Below are positions 26,273 to 41,200 of a stretch of 64,000 nucleotides of DNA, one piece after another. Location of the stretch: contig CH002510.1 of the NCBI GenBank assembly GCA_000149265.1, positions 600,310 through 664,309 of the forward strand. The letters are read 5' to 3'. How positions within the stretch are numbered: position 1 is the first letter of the stretch; every line of letters begins with the position of its first letter. Source of the DNA: Ciona savignyi. Its lineage: Eukaryota; Chordata; Ascidiacea; Phlebobranchia; Cionidae. The position numbers and the translations under genes are program-made. The notes beneath the pieces were generated by a model. It was not told where the DNA came from. It saw only the letters and a list, made by a program, of their open reading frames with translations, and ran no database searches.

Positions 26273-29200
26273 GTAAGTTTCATTGTTTTCCTTATTTCTG
26301 AATTTAAATAATGTGTTTATGTTTGTCTTTCATCGCATTGAATGTTTACATAAAAAAACAATGCGCGTATGTTTTAACAATACGTGTATCCACAAGTGCA
26401 GTTTGAGTTAACTAACCGGTTTAATTTTACAAATCAGCCAACACAATAAAATCCATTTGAATTCTCTTAAAGCAACACGTCGTCAGTAAGTTAACGAATT
26501 TGGTGAAGTTAAATAGAGGTATATTTTATCACTTTCTTATAGCGGATACCAGTGTCATGTAAACTACGTCGGTCAGGACTTTATGCATGATTGGTGGATC
26601 TTCATATACATATTATGCAAATGGATTACAGAAGTATAGTAAATGCATGTATCCAGGTGGAAATTAAGTTTCACTATTATTACATAGTTGGAATGCCGAG
26701 CATCTGACGCTTTTAAATGCCTTATATTTAAAGGACAAAAGCACGCCTAAATTCGTTTTGTGTTGTAAATAATAGCTGCTATCATGTACCACCATAGAGC
26801 ATATACAATCCATCCGTAGTGAAGCTGGAATGTTATTCGGCGAGCTTTAAACTGAAATGGGAGAGGGTGGACGCGATTTGTTTACACTGTATGTCTAATG
26901 TTACATGTGTGTGTCGGCAACACCAATTCCTAGTCACAAAGCTTGGCTCTCTGCCGCATTGACAACTTAACAGAAGGGACGCAATGTCTAATATCACTAC
27001 GTTGTTTTTAACTGGCGTTCGAAGCAGTATAATCGACGTTTCACATCGTGGCGCCGTAGGTTTGTGCCAACGTTCTCCAGCGATCAAGGGAACGGTTTAA
27101 GTTTAATAGAAACTTTTCTCGCCGTTCGAAGTTACGCTATATGTTAAATTTCATAGGAGAATAAAAAACGCTGATGTAGTGTTTATCAACGAATATCCAT
27201 CATAGGTAAGCCTGGTAACTGCGTCTGCACTTGGTAAATAAATGGTCATATTGGATCATGTTCTTTTCCAAAACCAAAAAATACAACTTAGTGGCGGGGC
27301 GCCGCGAGCGTGATACGCTTCGCTGATCTCAGACAGCATTGTCTGAAATCAGGAGCACAATGCGACGACATAATAGAAAGTGCGAAATCGTAACGGTGGT
27401 AAACGATCGGCTTACCACACGTGCAGGTAACTTTATAACAGGAAAAAGTAATATATACAAGTTTTTAACCCAGGTATGTATTTGAGAGAGAAAGGAAATT
27501 GAGAATATAGAACCGATACAGAACATATGCATATACGATAACCACCTGCAAAGAAAATTTTATAATTTTTAAATTTGGCGTGCTTTTTTATTTCTTGCGT
27601 TTAGACATTTTCACTGGAACCGCCTAATTGTTATTACTACGTCAAAAATCGATCACGATTTACGTCTCGTGCGGTCTTAAACTACCTTTTCAATTGCCAA
27701 TATTTTACGACACTATCAGTATTAATTGACTATGACTGCCAATCGTTATAGCAGGCCACAGGCATTCAAAGAACGAAGATAGAACACGAGGAGAAAGTTG
27801 ATTTGAGTATAGTGTAATACATGCGTAATTGTGAGTCACGTGTATTTCGTTAACTTACGGCTTACAGTAAAGTTCTAATTTTAGTATTGTAAATATGAGA
27901 CAGGGTAGAACTAGTATTTTATATAACTTTCAGTTTGTGTAGAATCCTGTATATAAGAATGGCGGTACTACGGCTTATTTAATCAACCAAGAATTAGTGG
28001 TATAAAGTTCTGTCTACAGCTCAACCAACAAGACTATATAAATATATATATCAGATATAGATATCTAGTATATAGTGTGAATAGTAAAACTTATAAATTT
28101 CAAATGTTTGCCAATATTAATATTTAAACCTACCCATAACGAGTCCGTAATTGGTATCGTATGTTAATACGTATAAGCCTCCTGTATACTATGCCGCCTA
28201 TTTATACGGGTGTAGCCTACCTTGGTAGTAACAAGATTACTTAGAACTTGTGGTTATGAAATTTTGGCACGACTCTATGCTTAGGAGTGCGTACTTTCGT
28301 TCTTAACATACTACGTAGTAAAGAGTAATGACGTCAAAGTTTAAAGTTGATGAACGTACTCACGAAAACTTTACATACACGTGTGTAATGAAGTGAACCA
28401 ACATTTTTTGTGTTGACTTTATTGTGTTAATAAGATGATTTTAACAATGGCAGTTAACTTTGCCGTAAATTAAAGCAATTTTACCCGCGGGACATAGCAA
28501 TATATGTGCTCTGCGAAGGTTAGTAATCATATCACAAACGAAGCGTTTTGAGTTCGTAACTTTTCGGTTTAGCGCTAATTATTGAAAACCCGCGCCAACA
28601 GCTGCAGAACAGCAAAAACTAAGAGACCATCGGGATACATGGGGTAGATGTAAGATTAAGAAGAAAACTGTAAGTCAACTAAAATTCGGTTTGGTCAGAA
28701 TATTCTCTTCGGTATGTACCTAGTAGGTATTTTATTACATACCAAACAGCTTAGTTACAGGTTCCACAGTACAACAAAGTAATTGTCGTGGTGTATTCAA
28801 TTACATGTACGCGTATTGAATTTAGCTGAGGTAGACGCCGGTAAGGCAGCGCAGATGAACAGAAGTCAGTTGAAATTAAAAACATGCAACAAACGTGTTT
28901 AAGCTACTTTCTATAGATGAGAAACAATTCATTGTCAGATTTACCTCATAAATTTGCGCCAACACTCTTTATTTTATTGTGAGGTGTAATATTTCAAACA
29001 TGTGAAGATAGTTCACTTTGATGTTTTAACTTTTAAGCATGTGAAGATAGTTAACTTTCTATAAGTTGACCTACTTATTCCTTAACATGGATACGATTTA
29101 TGTGCCCACTGTGGATTGAGATGAACTTTCCTCATTTACAGAACTGTTGTAAATGTTAAAACTGAAATTTAACATTTAAGGGCATTTAAATGGATTACAT

Positions 29201-32200
29201 AATTGACAGTACAGAGCAATCTATTTCACGCAGTATGACGAGGGTATTTTTAAAAACGAATCAATAATTTAGTAAAGAGATTTTTCTAATCAAATACGTC
29301 AAGAGTCGAATGCGTGCTCCATTTGGTCACGAAAGCATGACATGCCGTGCTAAACTGAATTAAATCTGATGATCGTTTGATGAATGCAACATTTGTTTTG
29401 TGCATATTTCAAACTCTCTCGTTAGTGACCACAAAAAGCAACCACAAGTTGCCATTTTACATAGCAAACACGCTGCTTTATTAAACGCATCATATTAGCT
29501 GTGTCTCACTTCTCTCGTCGCTGTGAGCGCCTCATATCTATCATTCTTCGAATTTAATTAAAACATGGCGACAAGCCGAAAACGCTGTCGTTTTTATTGT
29601 CCACCCACTGGGGTGTCCAGGCTTCGTCTGTCGATAATTCCATGAAGCATTTAAACTTCCAAGGCCATTTTTAACACGCAAAATTAAATCAGTATTATCC
29701 TACTGATCTCCCGTGTTTAAGTCCTGTAGACCTCTCACCAAATGCTGCAGTCGCAGTGTGCAGAAGAAATCCGTTTCGCTTGTTCTATACATGTAACTAC
29801 TCCGCACAAATGATGTTGTTAAATTCGTATACGATAAAGTTATAACTAGTCCTAGTATAGTATTTAAGATGTGATTAATTGAAAGTCAGTTAAGGTCGTA
29901 TTATTGTCTGCCACAAATTGGTCGTGTTTTATGCGAGTGTGACATTTAGTTTTGATTTCCCGATATAGTTCGTGTAAGGTACAAAAATGAATTGTCGCTT
30001 ACTAACTTATCTTTAACTATCGATGCACTGCAATATTTTTACCGCCCCATACAACTGAAATAGTTATATTGTTTCCAAGTGATAGTTATACCACATATAA
30101 CTGGATATTATTTTATTAGTAGTAAGCGTAGTAACAAAATTCATGAATAAAACTGAACGTCCGTTGTCGCTGCCGCCTTCTCCTTCGCCGTGTGACATTA
30201 TGACTCCTACGTCACCAATTGAGACGTCATGCTGTCGGTGTCGGCGTGCGAAGAGCGTAAACTCGATATTCCTTCCCGACGATGAACCAAAGAAAAAGTC
30301 GCCTCGTCTACCCAAGCTCGCCTGGTCCGTCTTCAAAGCCAAAGACAAGAGTTTACTAAAAGCAAACTACGTTGACAAGGAGCATATTATATCGCAGAAC
30401 CTTACTAGGGAGACCAAGTCTACTTCATGGCAATTCGTGCCGAGAGATAAAGTCAAACAGTCGAAGCAAGCTCAGTTGACCAGTCGAGCCCCGTTTGTAA
30501 TCACACCCATTGCCTCACCTCGTCAACCAAAGGTTCCAAATGACCAACCTGAAATGGCATCGGTAAACGGACAAGAATCTCGACCTCAAATCACGCTACG
30601 CAAATTTGTGCTGCAAAAGGATGGGATTATTCAACCAAAACCTGGAATCCGAAAGAAAGCATGTAAGTATAAGAACCCTAACACAGGCAATTCGTTGTAC
30701 ATTACAATATTTGGTTATTCTGGTGTACGTATATATGTCTATGTTATAGTATTATAGAAAATCATCATATTTAAAGTGACTTTTGAACATTTTTGTTTAG
30801 TAAGTATGGCTATACCTCTCCTACATTTGTATTGCTGTGCGATTATAGTAGTCAGCTAGTTTCAAGTACCGAACCGATTTCAGTGCAGGCTTGTAATCAC
30901 ATATCACTGAGTGTGGGCCTGGATACTATTGTTGTGTGTTAAGTGCTTTTCACTAGAACCACTTTAATGTTGAAATTATTAGCAAGCTTTCAAACGCCGC
31001 TTCGATATTGCTACGTTTTAGATTTTGCGTCTGCTATAGTTTGTAAGAGTTGTTTGTTTTTTTCGATGGATACCGAAACCACCACGGTTATTACCCTATA
31101 TAAAAAAGCGACATCGCTGGTACCCTCAGTGCTTTGTTTATCCACGAAGTAAGGAAGAAAACGAAATATTTTATGTGTACATTGAGATAATCTATCGGTC
31201 AAATTGATTTGAAACGGGGGGCAAACTAAGCTTTTATTTTTACCGGTAGCTGGCGCTACAGACACACACATGTTTAAATTTTTCGTCTGCCTAAAAATAC
31301 CTTATTACGTATTTGTTTTTCGGTCGCTTAGCATGTGCGAGAACCTGTTGTAGATGTTGACTTCGCTCTGATTTTAATCTTAAACATGTCGTCCTCTAAT
31401 TAATAGTGTTCGAAATAGTATTATGATATGGCATCAAATTTCAGACATGCAGACCATATATGTAAAGGATTTTGAGCATCAAGGGAGTGATGGGTGACAG
31501 ACTTGCCCTACCACCACACATTCAGTTTCGGTGTAGTAAGCCATAAGTTTTAGGCTTGGAATCACAAGTTTATACAGTATTTCTCGTCGTGATTTAGACA
31601 TATTTTATTTACTACTTAAGCTGTAGAGGAGAAATATTAATAGAACAATAGGTCAATAAGCGCGTGGGGATTGCCACTGCGATTGATCGCACATCAAACA
31701 TTTATTATTATTGCTACATCTCTGTACAAGCAAACATTACCATTACTATGACCTTTTTTAACATGGACAAATGAAAATAGTTGTTTGAATTTTTAAGATG
31801 AAAAACCGCCATTGAATTATTGATCAGTCAAACTAAGCCTTGCTGCCAATGTATGTTTGGTAGATTAGAATGCTTGTTTTCATCATACACCCTTACGATT
31901 TACCTTTTGTCATTAAACCTTGTACAAAATTATGAAGCTAGCCGTTTCTGCTATCAGTTGTTTCAATATTGATTTAGCGATCGAACAGAGCTTCTGTGTC
32001 CGGCAATTCTGGTATTAAAACCCACGTACAGTCACTACATAACGTAAAGTTTTGAAAATTAACTTTTATTCGAAGTAAAAACCTCACTTAAAAAATTACA
32101 CATACAGGGCAGTCGTATGTAACCGAGCGTGTTATTAGTACACGAAAACAGATCCTCGATTTCGGTAAACTGTATTAAATACAGGATCCTTGATTCGTAT

Positions 32201-35200
32201 AAAATTTGTATAGTGTGTTTCCATGTTTTCCGAACTTCGAAGGCGAACTTCGGCAGAAATGCTGCATTTAGCTACTTTTAATGTATAACCACTCATAATG
32301 GTAGCTCCAGAAATGACAACAGGGCACGGATTCTTAAGCGATGACGTAAGCTGAGCTTTCGTCACGGCCAAGTCACTTGGGTGGAACGGACAGACGCCGC
32401 GGGCTTGCACATAAAATTCATAGAGGGCGATGAAAGTTAGTCAAAAGTTTAAAATTTAGCACTTTCTTATGATCACTTAGTATATTGTAACATGTTAAAA
32501 CATACTGTGCAATAAATGTATCAACATGTAAATGCGTCCGCGCGACTCTTGCCAATTCCGCTTAAATCGGTTACAGTTTTATGGTTTATATATTTTGCCT
32601 TTTAATCAATTCGTAGAAATTTTAATCAGTTCGTTCTTTGCACAGATTACGTATTGTGCAAATGTGCAGAACTAGTACAACACTCTTAGAATTTGGGATT
32701 TTTAGCAAATCAACAAGTTGTAGATTGTCGTATAAAAAGATAAACGTCTCTAAGCTAGATTGCTAGTAAGAGCGAACAATGTCGTTTGCTAATCTTTAGC
32801 TGAAAGTGAGTCGTTAGGTTACCGCAGGAAACCCACCGGTGCTTGATTAATGTTCTCGCTTTAAATCATCGCATTTTATTAGATGGCCTGAAAATGTACG
32901 GCACGAACACGATTACAAAACTTATTACCGATTTTTCACTTATTTGTTCGATGACCTGTCTGTAGTATGAACTTTTAGTGACACCTTATTACGTATAATA
33001 TCACTTTGCGCGTGTTTGATCGTACCGCAATCGTACACTCTCACTTTTACTTCCTTCGCTTGATATATTGTATGATCAAGGTCACTTGGGTTCATATTAT
33101 TCTGTACACTTGTAGCATTCCTCCACTAAGAAAAAGAACGGCTAATTGCTTTAACAACGCGTGGGTGTGCTTATGCCTTATTTAGCATGAGGTTCACGAG
33201 CGCTTCGCGCCTCTTGTATTGGTGTGGTAGTTAATTGCTAGTTACCTTAGAGCGCATGTGTTTTGAAATTTAATGTACGTTCTGAAAAGATTTTGGTAAA
33301 GTTCTGTCGAAATTACTGCGTATTGGTGCGTTTGCTGTGACTGCTGTGGTAAATACAGTTGACGTACTGTGATTTCTGACAGGTTAAATTATTTTTACAA
33401 AGTGAGTGACCATAGAAATATCCATGGTGGTCTTCATAAGAGTGACGGCTTAGTTTTAAGTGGTCGCTCCATATAACTGAGCACAAATATTCAAGAATGT
33501 TATCCTAACGCCCTCTTTAAAGAGCCCTTAGCTATTGATTGAGTAGATTCATGTTGCAGTTGTAGTTCACCTACCTCAGGAGGCAAGCCGCTGCAGCAGC
33601 ACGTACTGTTAAGCTAGGCCTGTAATTGAATAGCGTTTTCATGGAGAGCTAAGTTTTGTGCAATGCCTTGAAGCCTTCTGTTCTCCAAAATAAATAATTG
33701 TGTTTGTAGTATTTATTTGTGTAAAGATTATTGTGTCTTGGATTCTGTACTCACGTCATTCGGTTTAAGTATCAGTGTTAATTATGTTACGAATATTACT
33801 ACGACTCCATCGGGAGCTATTGAATTTATTTGAACGTTATTTGATAAGCGACGATAATTTTTTTTGACTGGTATGGAAACCATTTGCATTCTAGTTGCAC
33901 TGTAAGTAAATTCAGGCCTTAGGACGACACTAAGTTATAATAATCTGTAGAAAATGCCATAGAAAATACTGAACGATAAAAAAAGTTGACTTATGTAGAA
34001 AGAATTGTTGTTTATATACCCGTTAAACGAATCATACATGTAGTTAATTCTAAAACAGAACTCAAAGTATTTCTTAAATATTCAACGTGTTACTTGTGAA
34101 ACATTCTTGTATAACATAGAACATGCTTATACACCGACAGTATCCGTGGTTAATATTTATATAGCCACTTGTAGTAAAAGTGGCTGGGCTGTACTACCAC
34201 TTTTACGTATATGACATGTTGAGTACTGTGAGTAGCTTACGCAAAGTGTTTCAACATTTCGGTGATATCTACGATACAGTCGTGTTCAAATGTTGAAACA
34301 GTGCAGGTGTTTTTGTTTTGAATTTTATAATAGGTGTATCAGGTTAGTTTATAAATGATGCAAGCTATGTTTCTGTAGCTTGGTGTACCTTATATAGTAG
34401 ATGCTGAATGTGGTTAATCTATTGTTAGACCACTTGCCAATGACCGACGAGTCTTCTATTAGCGATTCTGGTAAGTTTTTTTTTTCGGTCAATATTTATA
34501 TTTTGCCCAACTTTTGGAAGTTTGATTAATATAGAAATATATTCTTATGCTCTTATACTTGCCAGTTCAATACTCTTCTGTCGATCTGTTCTTTACAAAG
34601 GAACCACCCAAGTTTCAACTTTTCGGTCTTTACTTTTTAATGTTTATTTCGTTAGAATTGGATGCGATGCCACCAATGTATCTAGTCCAATTACCATTGA
34701 TTCTTTACCTTCTTGAATGTCGCTTTCTGTCGACATTTTCTAAATAAAGTGAGCATTGCTTTCCGTCTAGACACTTTTTTGCCCGAGCGATTTTCTTTTC
34801 TCCTGTGAACAAAATGTTCATCGATTATAGCATGCAAATGCAACGAATAAGTTTAGCGAGTAGAGATTCACGAAAGGCCGACTTGCAAAGTGATTCAACC
34901 TCCGGTATAAAACCTGTCGCCATCGCTCATAATTTACGTATTCATTTGAAACGAAACTATGTTTCATTTAAAACGAAACTACCCCCTGGAATATACTTTA
35001 TTTTGACTTGATATAGATGCCCACGGTCACCACTGTAAACACCTACTCACAGACGTTCCTCGCTCCCCCGGTCCTCTGGACGGAAGCCTCTATGCCCAAG
35101 TGAAGAAGAACAAGAGGATAGGAACTGACGACTCTGATGATTCAGCGTCTCTTGTTAATAGGTACAGAAATGAATCTTGTATTATCATAATTTAACTTAT

Positions 35201-38200
35201 TTGTTTTAAAGTCTTATTATTCCGTTTTGTCCAAGCAAGCATTTAAACCATGTTTAACTTTATAAAGCAGTTGTTGTGTTCAGTATTTTGTTTTAAAGTT
35301 GATTTCCATTACAGAGACTACGAAGAGATAGTCAAATCCCAAACGAATGAAGCAAACCCAACCACATGTACGAAATTAATGGAGTTGTGTATTTATGTTT
35401 TCCTTTAAGCTGTATTCACATCATAATTTGGTTAACGTTTAGTCGCATGTTTTTCCATGTCTAGTAAATTTACACTTATATAATGTTCATACCTTTTTCT
35501 AGGTGGGTGCATTTTACAAAAGTTGTTTGCAAAATGTCTCACTGCCCTACAAATAACATGTAAAAGATAATACTCAAAACCAGATGTCTATCGCCAATTA
35601 CACGTTTTATATCTCTCGAGAATGTTTTTCTATAGCTTTAGTGTTGTCTGTACAAATAATGTAACGATCAACGCAACGCAATTTCGTTCACGCTCTACAC
35701 TTAATGCCAATATGCTTCCCATGGGTCCATCTGAGTTCATAATACTACTTGTTATGAATTCGTAAAGAAATTAAATTGTATGTATAAAGTGAAACCAAAT
35801 GCTCTCGAATGATATTTTTTTCTAAACCCGCAGTGTAATTAGTTTTTGTTAAAAAAATGTGAAATTTAGTTTTCTCTAATGATAAACGGCTTTAGAAATA
35901 TCCTAATTATTACTCAATATGAACATTAATTTTAGGCTCAAGCACGGAAAATCAAGAGAAGCATCTCACTTTACCTCTGACCTCTCAATCTCACCACGGC
36001 GTCGACCTTTTGCGTGACGTCACGAAAGTCGCAACCTTCCAGTCCGGGGACAAACTAACTTCGCATGGTACTGTTACGTCATCAGAACACTCCGAGGGTC
36101 CAGCAGTGACGACATTGCAGTCATGTTGCGTGGTTTCCACAGAGGCAACTAATGTGGTTACCTCAGTTACATCAGAAATGGAAACTAAAGTAAAAAATCA
36201 AGTTGACATTGAGGAAGATTCCTTTAGTGTATCAGAGAACCTCCGTATCGAAGAAACCGAGTGAGTTACTTTTCGAATTCATTATTAACCCTTTTTTAAA
36301 TGCTGTCGCTAGTTGGCAGTGCTGGGTTGTGCCGGTTCAACCGGGGTCATTGTTGCGAGAACACAGATTATACAAATCTTAAACGTTGCTAAAATCAATA
36401 AATTTTTAGTCAACATTTAACTGGTAGTCATAAGTTCTGAACACTGTATAAAAAAGGTAAACAAAGATTTATAAGCCGTATAAAAATTGGTGCGGCGTAC
36501 CATAAACACATATGTATAGTTGTATTTATGTTACCATGCGTTAATCATTTACAAAATTCATGGTCATAGGCATGCCTGTGCCGACTTGTAGACTAGGTGT
36601 ACATTAGCAAATAGCAGTATAGCAGTATGATCATACTGCTTAAATCATTGTTGACGATTTTAAAAAAAATATCGGATTAATCAGTAGTGACTCAGTGTAC
36701 GCACCAGAGCGCGGTAAATTTTGGTGGCCGTGAAGTCTCAATCGCTTGATTCAATTATACTATTCTCAGCCACCATGAGCCGTCGAATGCTTCAAATACC
36801 GCCTGCTTTGTTTAAGTATTCCCGAACAAACGGCGGTCCGGTTTCGTGTTTTGACGTACCAAGCTTATAACTGATTTGTAGCAGGACTGGCACTTATGTC
36901 TGATCATAGGTTAAATGGATTCGGTTTAGTGACCGCATTAAGAGTTCAGTAATTATGGCTTACCGTATAAGGTGGTAACCGCTCTATTGGGCTAAAACAT
37001 TGATTGTGCGAAAAGTTGGTCATAATTACAGTTAAATCTAATCAGGTATCCTGTGGTGAGCAACTAATGTAGCCAGTTATAGTTTAGTTTTTTGCGTCCA
37101 TTAATACAGATAGTAGGATTTTCACTAAGTAAGCAGGACATTAATGTTTAACAGTGTCATTATGCCAGTCGAGTGAAGCAGTGAGGTGAGTTATGGCAAG
37201 CGTATATTGCCCTAAGTAATAACAACATCGACGTTGCTGCTTAACACGGATAATCTGACGCTTACGTTCCGACAATTTTCATCTACCAGCAATCAATAGA
37301 AGCTCGTCTTACAGCCACAGTCGAACAAAATCGGAAATGAAATGGCGGTTTACGACATCAAGCCATAACACAGTGCTTTATAATACCAACACAGGACAAG
37401 CCAAGCCAAGCGACAAGGGCGACAAATCGAGGGAAATCAATAGCTTTTTACATCAGACTGGGAACGTTGTTTGGACCATGTGCTGGGAAAGTGTCCCACT
37501 GGTAGCGTGCTGCAGATAGCGAAGCGATATAGACAAACACTAGATTGGGAGCAACAGCGTTTTAAGAGCAAGATATAATAATTAGTTCAGTTTGTTCAGT
37601 TAAATAGGTAAAATTGTACTCTCGTTGTATTGCGCCCATATGATGCATATCCTATCTTATCGGAAACGTAAATTGTGTGGCATCAAATCTCATCCCTAGA
37701 GTCTCCCGTATAGTTTGACTCATACTAGGTGCATATCTGGATTCTCTTAACGCTACGAACTTAACTATTTCTGCTGTAAATTATTATTTCGAACCTTACA
37801 TAAGCTAATTGTGTTCTCCGTTGCGTACTTGATTGCTTGGCTTCTGGTTCAATTCAAGACTAATTACAACAATATCCGGTGTTCTTGCTTGTTGCAGTTA
37901 CGTCCGTATATTTAGTAGTCGCGGAACATCTGCTCATACTACATAAAACACGATCACGATTAACGTAACATCTACGTTTTAGCGCGTTGCCATGTGTAAT
38001 TAAAGATAAGCATTTTGTTCCGTAGTTTTTAGCTGTGCCCCACGTAACAAAGTTACTATATACTTATACACTTAGATTGGGTCGATCAATGGTTCTTTTT
38101 CCGTGGTACTTCATAGCTTGGTTCGTGTGAGTTAAATCGTTCAATTCAATCACTTTATCTATGTATCAATGACGTAGGTTGCCGTTTTTAAGCGTTACAC

Positions 38201-41200
38201 CGTCACCATAGGTTTACGCCTCTCGGGTTCGTTTTCTAATTACACTTTCAATTAAGATGTTATGATTTAAAACATTGTTTTTCACTGAGCCTGGCATAAC
38301 TTAGCTTAACCTATTGTTATCTGGAAACGTTTCGCGCGTTTTTCTACACCGGTGTCTTATCAGTTGGTATCTGATCGCCGGGCATTCTTGTGCTCTGATT
38401 TTCGATGCCTTCTTGCTAAAATCAAACCAGAGGCACACTTCACGCATCACTTACCGACAACTTGTACGACATGCGCTGCGTCAAATGTGTTAACTATGGA
38501 ACACATGTGACTTGCAGTGTTCGTGTTTAAAGTAGAGCAGAAACCTGTGTTCAAGCAACACAAAATAGTGTTATAAAGTATATCATTATAATATACGAGT
38601 TCGTTCTAAAGCAGTCTAAGTTTGCTATGTATAAGCCGTTAAGAGCATATGTGCCAGGTCCAGAGTAAAATCTACAGGAAGCGTTTGAAAACCGGTAATA
38701 CGGTCTCTGTTTAATTCTACACTAAGGGTGCGATTAAATTTCAAAGATAACCACGTATTGACAACTGAATTGAAAGGAATTGTACAGGTGCGTGGTATTA
38801 TGCCAGGTTGAGAAATATGTGGCGTTCTTTATTGCGCCATCCTTATTTTTGTGATACATCCCAACTGTTTAAGGCAGTTTTGTGTAGGATTGTAACGTAT
38901 TGGATTTCATGAATCTTTTTTGTATATTGTGTTGGAACGCCCAATACTATCACTCTAAAACGATTGTTTGTATAGGCCGTAATTTTTTTATTAACTGTTA
39001 AATGTGTCTGTTTTCAACAGGTCACCGAATAAGGCCGAAATTGAAACACCCGACAATATGAGTTGCAATTTATTGACGACCGTGGCGAATAACCCAACTA
39101 AGAACGACATGGATAGTGCAATGGCACTTGTCAACGAATTTCTTTTAGAAGAAAAACGTAGGACTCCAAAGACACAAACCCCGAACGTCGCGACACCTGA
39201 CAGCCTCAGCCCGGATAATCGAATGTACCCTGAAATACAAGACTTAGATGGGTACATCGAAAGAAACTTGCAGGACGATTCACCCGGTTTTGATCCCCCA
39301 CTCCCGGATTATCCAGCTCCACAATCGAATTTCGAAGAAAAGGGACCAGAATACGCTTTACCAGATCGCGATGTCATATTTAGCACTGTGCCCGCTAAAT
39401 CGGCAGTTTTGATTACAGCTCCTCCGGTTAAACTTTACAATGATTCGTTCATAGTAAAGCAAGTAAATGCTAACATCACGTCCACATCTGAAGAAACAAA
39501 CAACATTTTTCTCGATAATGCACTTGAAAGTGGCGGATACTCCACCATAGCGGAGATAACTGCTGTAGAGAACATGCTAAACGGAAATCACAAAGACAGT
39601 CTGGATTCCGGACACTCAATGGACATTCCGGTGCTTGCCCCTGTACAAAAAGCTACATCCAACAGCGACATTGACAGCGGCATAGACGGTAGCGCAATGG
39701 CTATATCGTCAGCTTGTGATATTCGTCCCAGTCCCAAACTAATGAGATCTCCTTTGCCATTGACCGACATAACCCAGGCACATGTTGAAGACCTGACGAT
39801 ACTAAGTGCATCCGTGCAAGCTGTGGATTTAAACGAAAATAACAACGGGAATTTCTCTGGTTCTCCGCACAAAACTGGAGCTTCGCATGGGATAATACAG
39901 AAGCCAAAAGAAGCCGAGAAACAAATGATCAAAAACGTCTACAACGACTCGGGTGTAAGTACACACCATAACACCGGTAATCCAGTAAATAAAAATACTT
40001 ATTATTTATATTTTTAGTCAAATCCGGACAGAAGTGGTACAGGTACTTCCGGCAATGTCCGTCACTCGATAGAAATACCGGTTAATGAAACATCGGAGCT
40101 CTTAGAAGAAGATCAAAATGATGCGGAGGAGGAAGAAGAACGGAGAATCCAGGAGGATATTGAGAACACAAGAAAACGGTTGCTCTGGTTGCAAGAGCAC
40201 CAGGTACATTTGAGATTTGCCATACTTCCATGTGCTGTGTCATAAAGGTCATAACAATTCAAACCTACATTTTGAATTATTGATTAACGCTTTCGTGACA
40301 TAAGAATTTAACACGCTACGAACAGCAGCTAAATTACAGTATGGCACAACAGAATTTGTAAAATGTAATTCTTTTTAGAACAAAATCAAGTTAAAGAAAG
40401 AGCAAAAAATTAAGCGAAACAGCTACGGATACAGCACCAGCACCCTACCCACTAAACTGAAAAGTAAGCGTTTACAGTTTTACCCAACTATTTATGAGAT
40501 CGCTGGCAACACTTAACTCTGGACACATTCGCATTAACAAAGATCGGACTTAAAATAGCTGCTATGTTTTGGCAGGTAGTCAATCGGCGCACTTAGAAAG
40601 TTGCACGCTACCGAGAGCTCCCCATAACCGCTCTGAACACAAAGATCACGTGCTTCCCGGTACAATGACCGTCAAAGAAAAGCACGACATTGACGAGCTG
40701 TTACGTTCTGTCCAGGAACTTGACTTAGCCATCAACCGGACGACATCTGACGTGGCCAAATTCCCGGTAAGTCGTAGCATAACCACGTGGGTGGTACATT
40801 GTGGCGTGCGCTCTTTTTTTTCGATGTCAATTACTAAAGTAGCGAAGCATTAAAAGGCCCGAATCTGTCACCTTTTAATCTGTTGTTTAAAAAAACTAGT
40901 TCTTCATATTATCTTTGACGTGATCTGGGCGCCCAAGAAGACAGTATGTCAGGCTTACAGCAGTCCTAACAAGGCTGGGGCTAAGTTGCATAAACAACTT
41001 TCCCTTGCGGTTGTTCTTCGTTCCACGCCTCACTTCATCATCCCCCATACTGACTCGTGTAATTGATCAAACTTCCTCTTTTCAGTATTCTCATGGCAAT
41101 ATCCGCCACCACAGCATCACGGTTCCAATTTAATTATTTATAATGTTATAAAACCCGAATAACCTTGGCATATAACACATCGCGTGCATTCCTTTCGACT

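Noticed and set aside
32135..32410. 91-codon minus-strand frame in the first tensin intron
   Set aside because: No recognisable protein family and no promoter or splice support.
24000..34400. Hidden PTP-C2 exons of tensin on the plus strand
   Set aside because: I looked for the catalytic-loop and C2 motifs by eye and saw none. A profile search could overturn this.
39588..39932. Minus-strand frames over tensin exon 6
   Set aside because: Shadows of the verified plus-strand exon.
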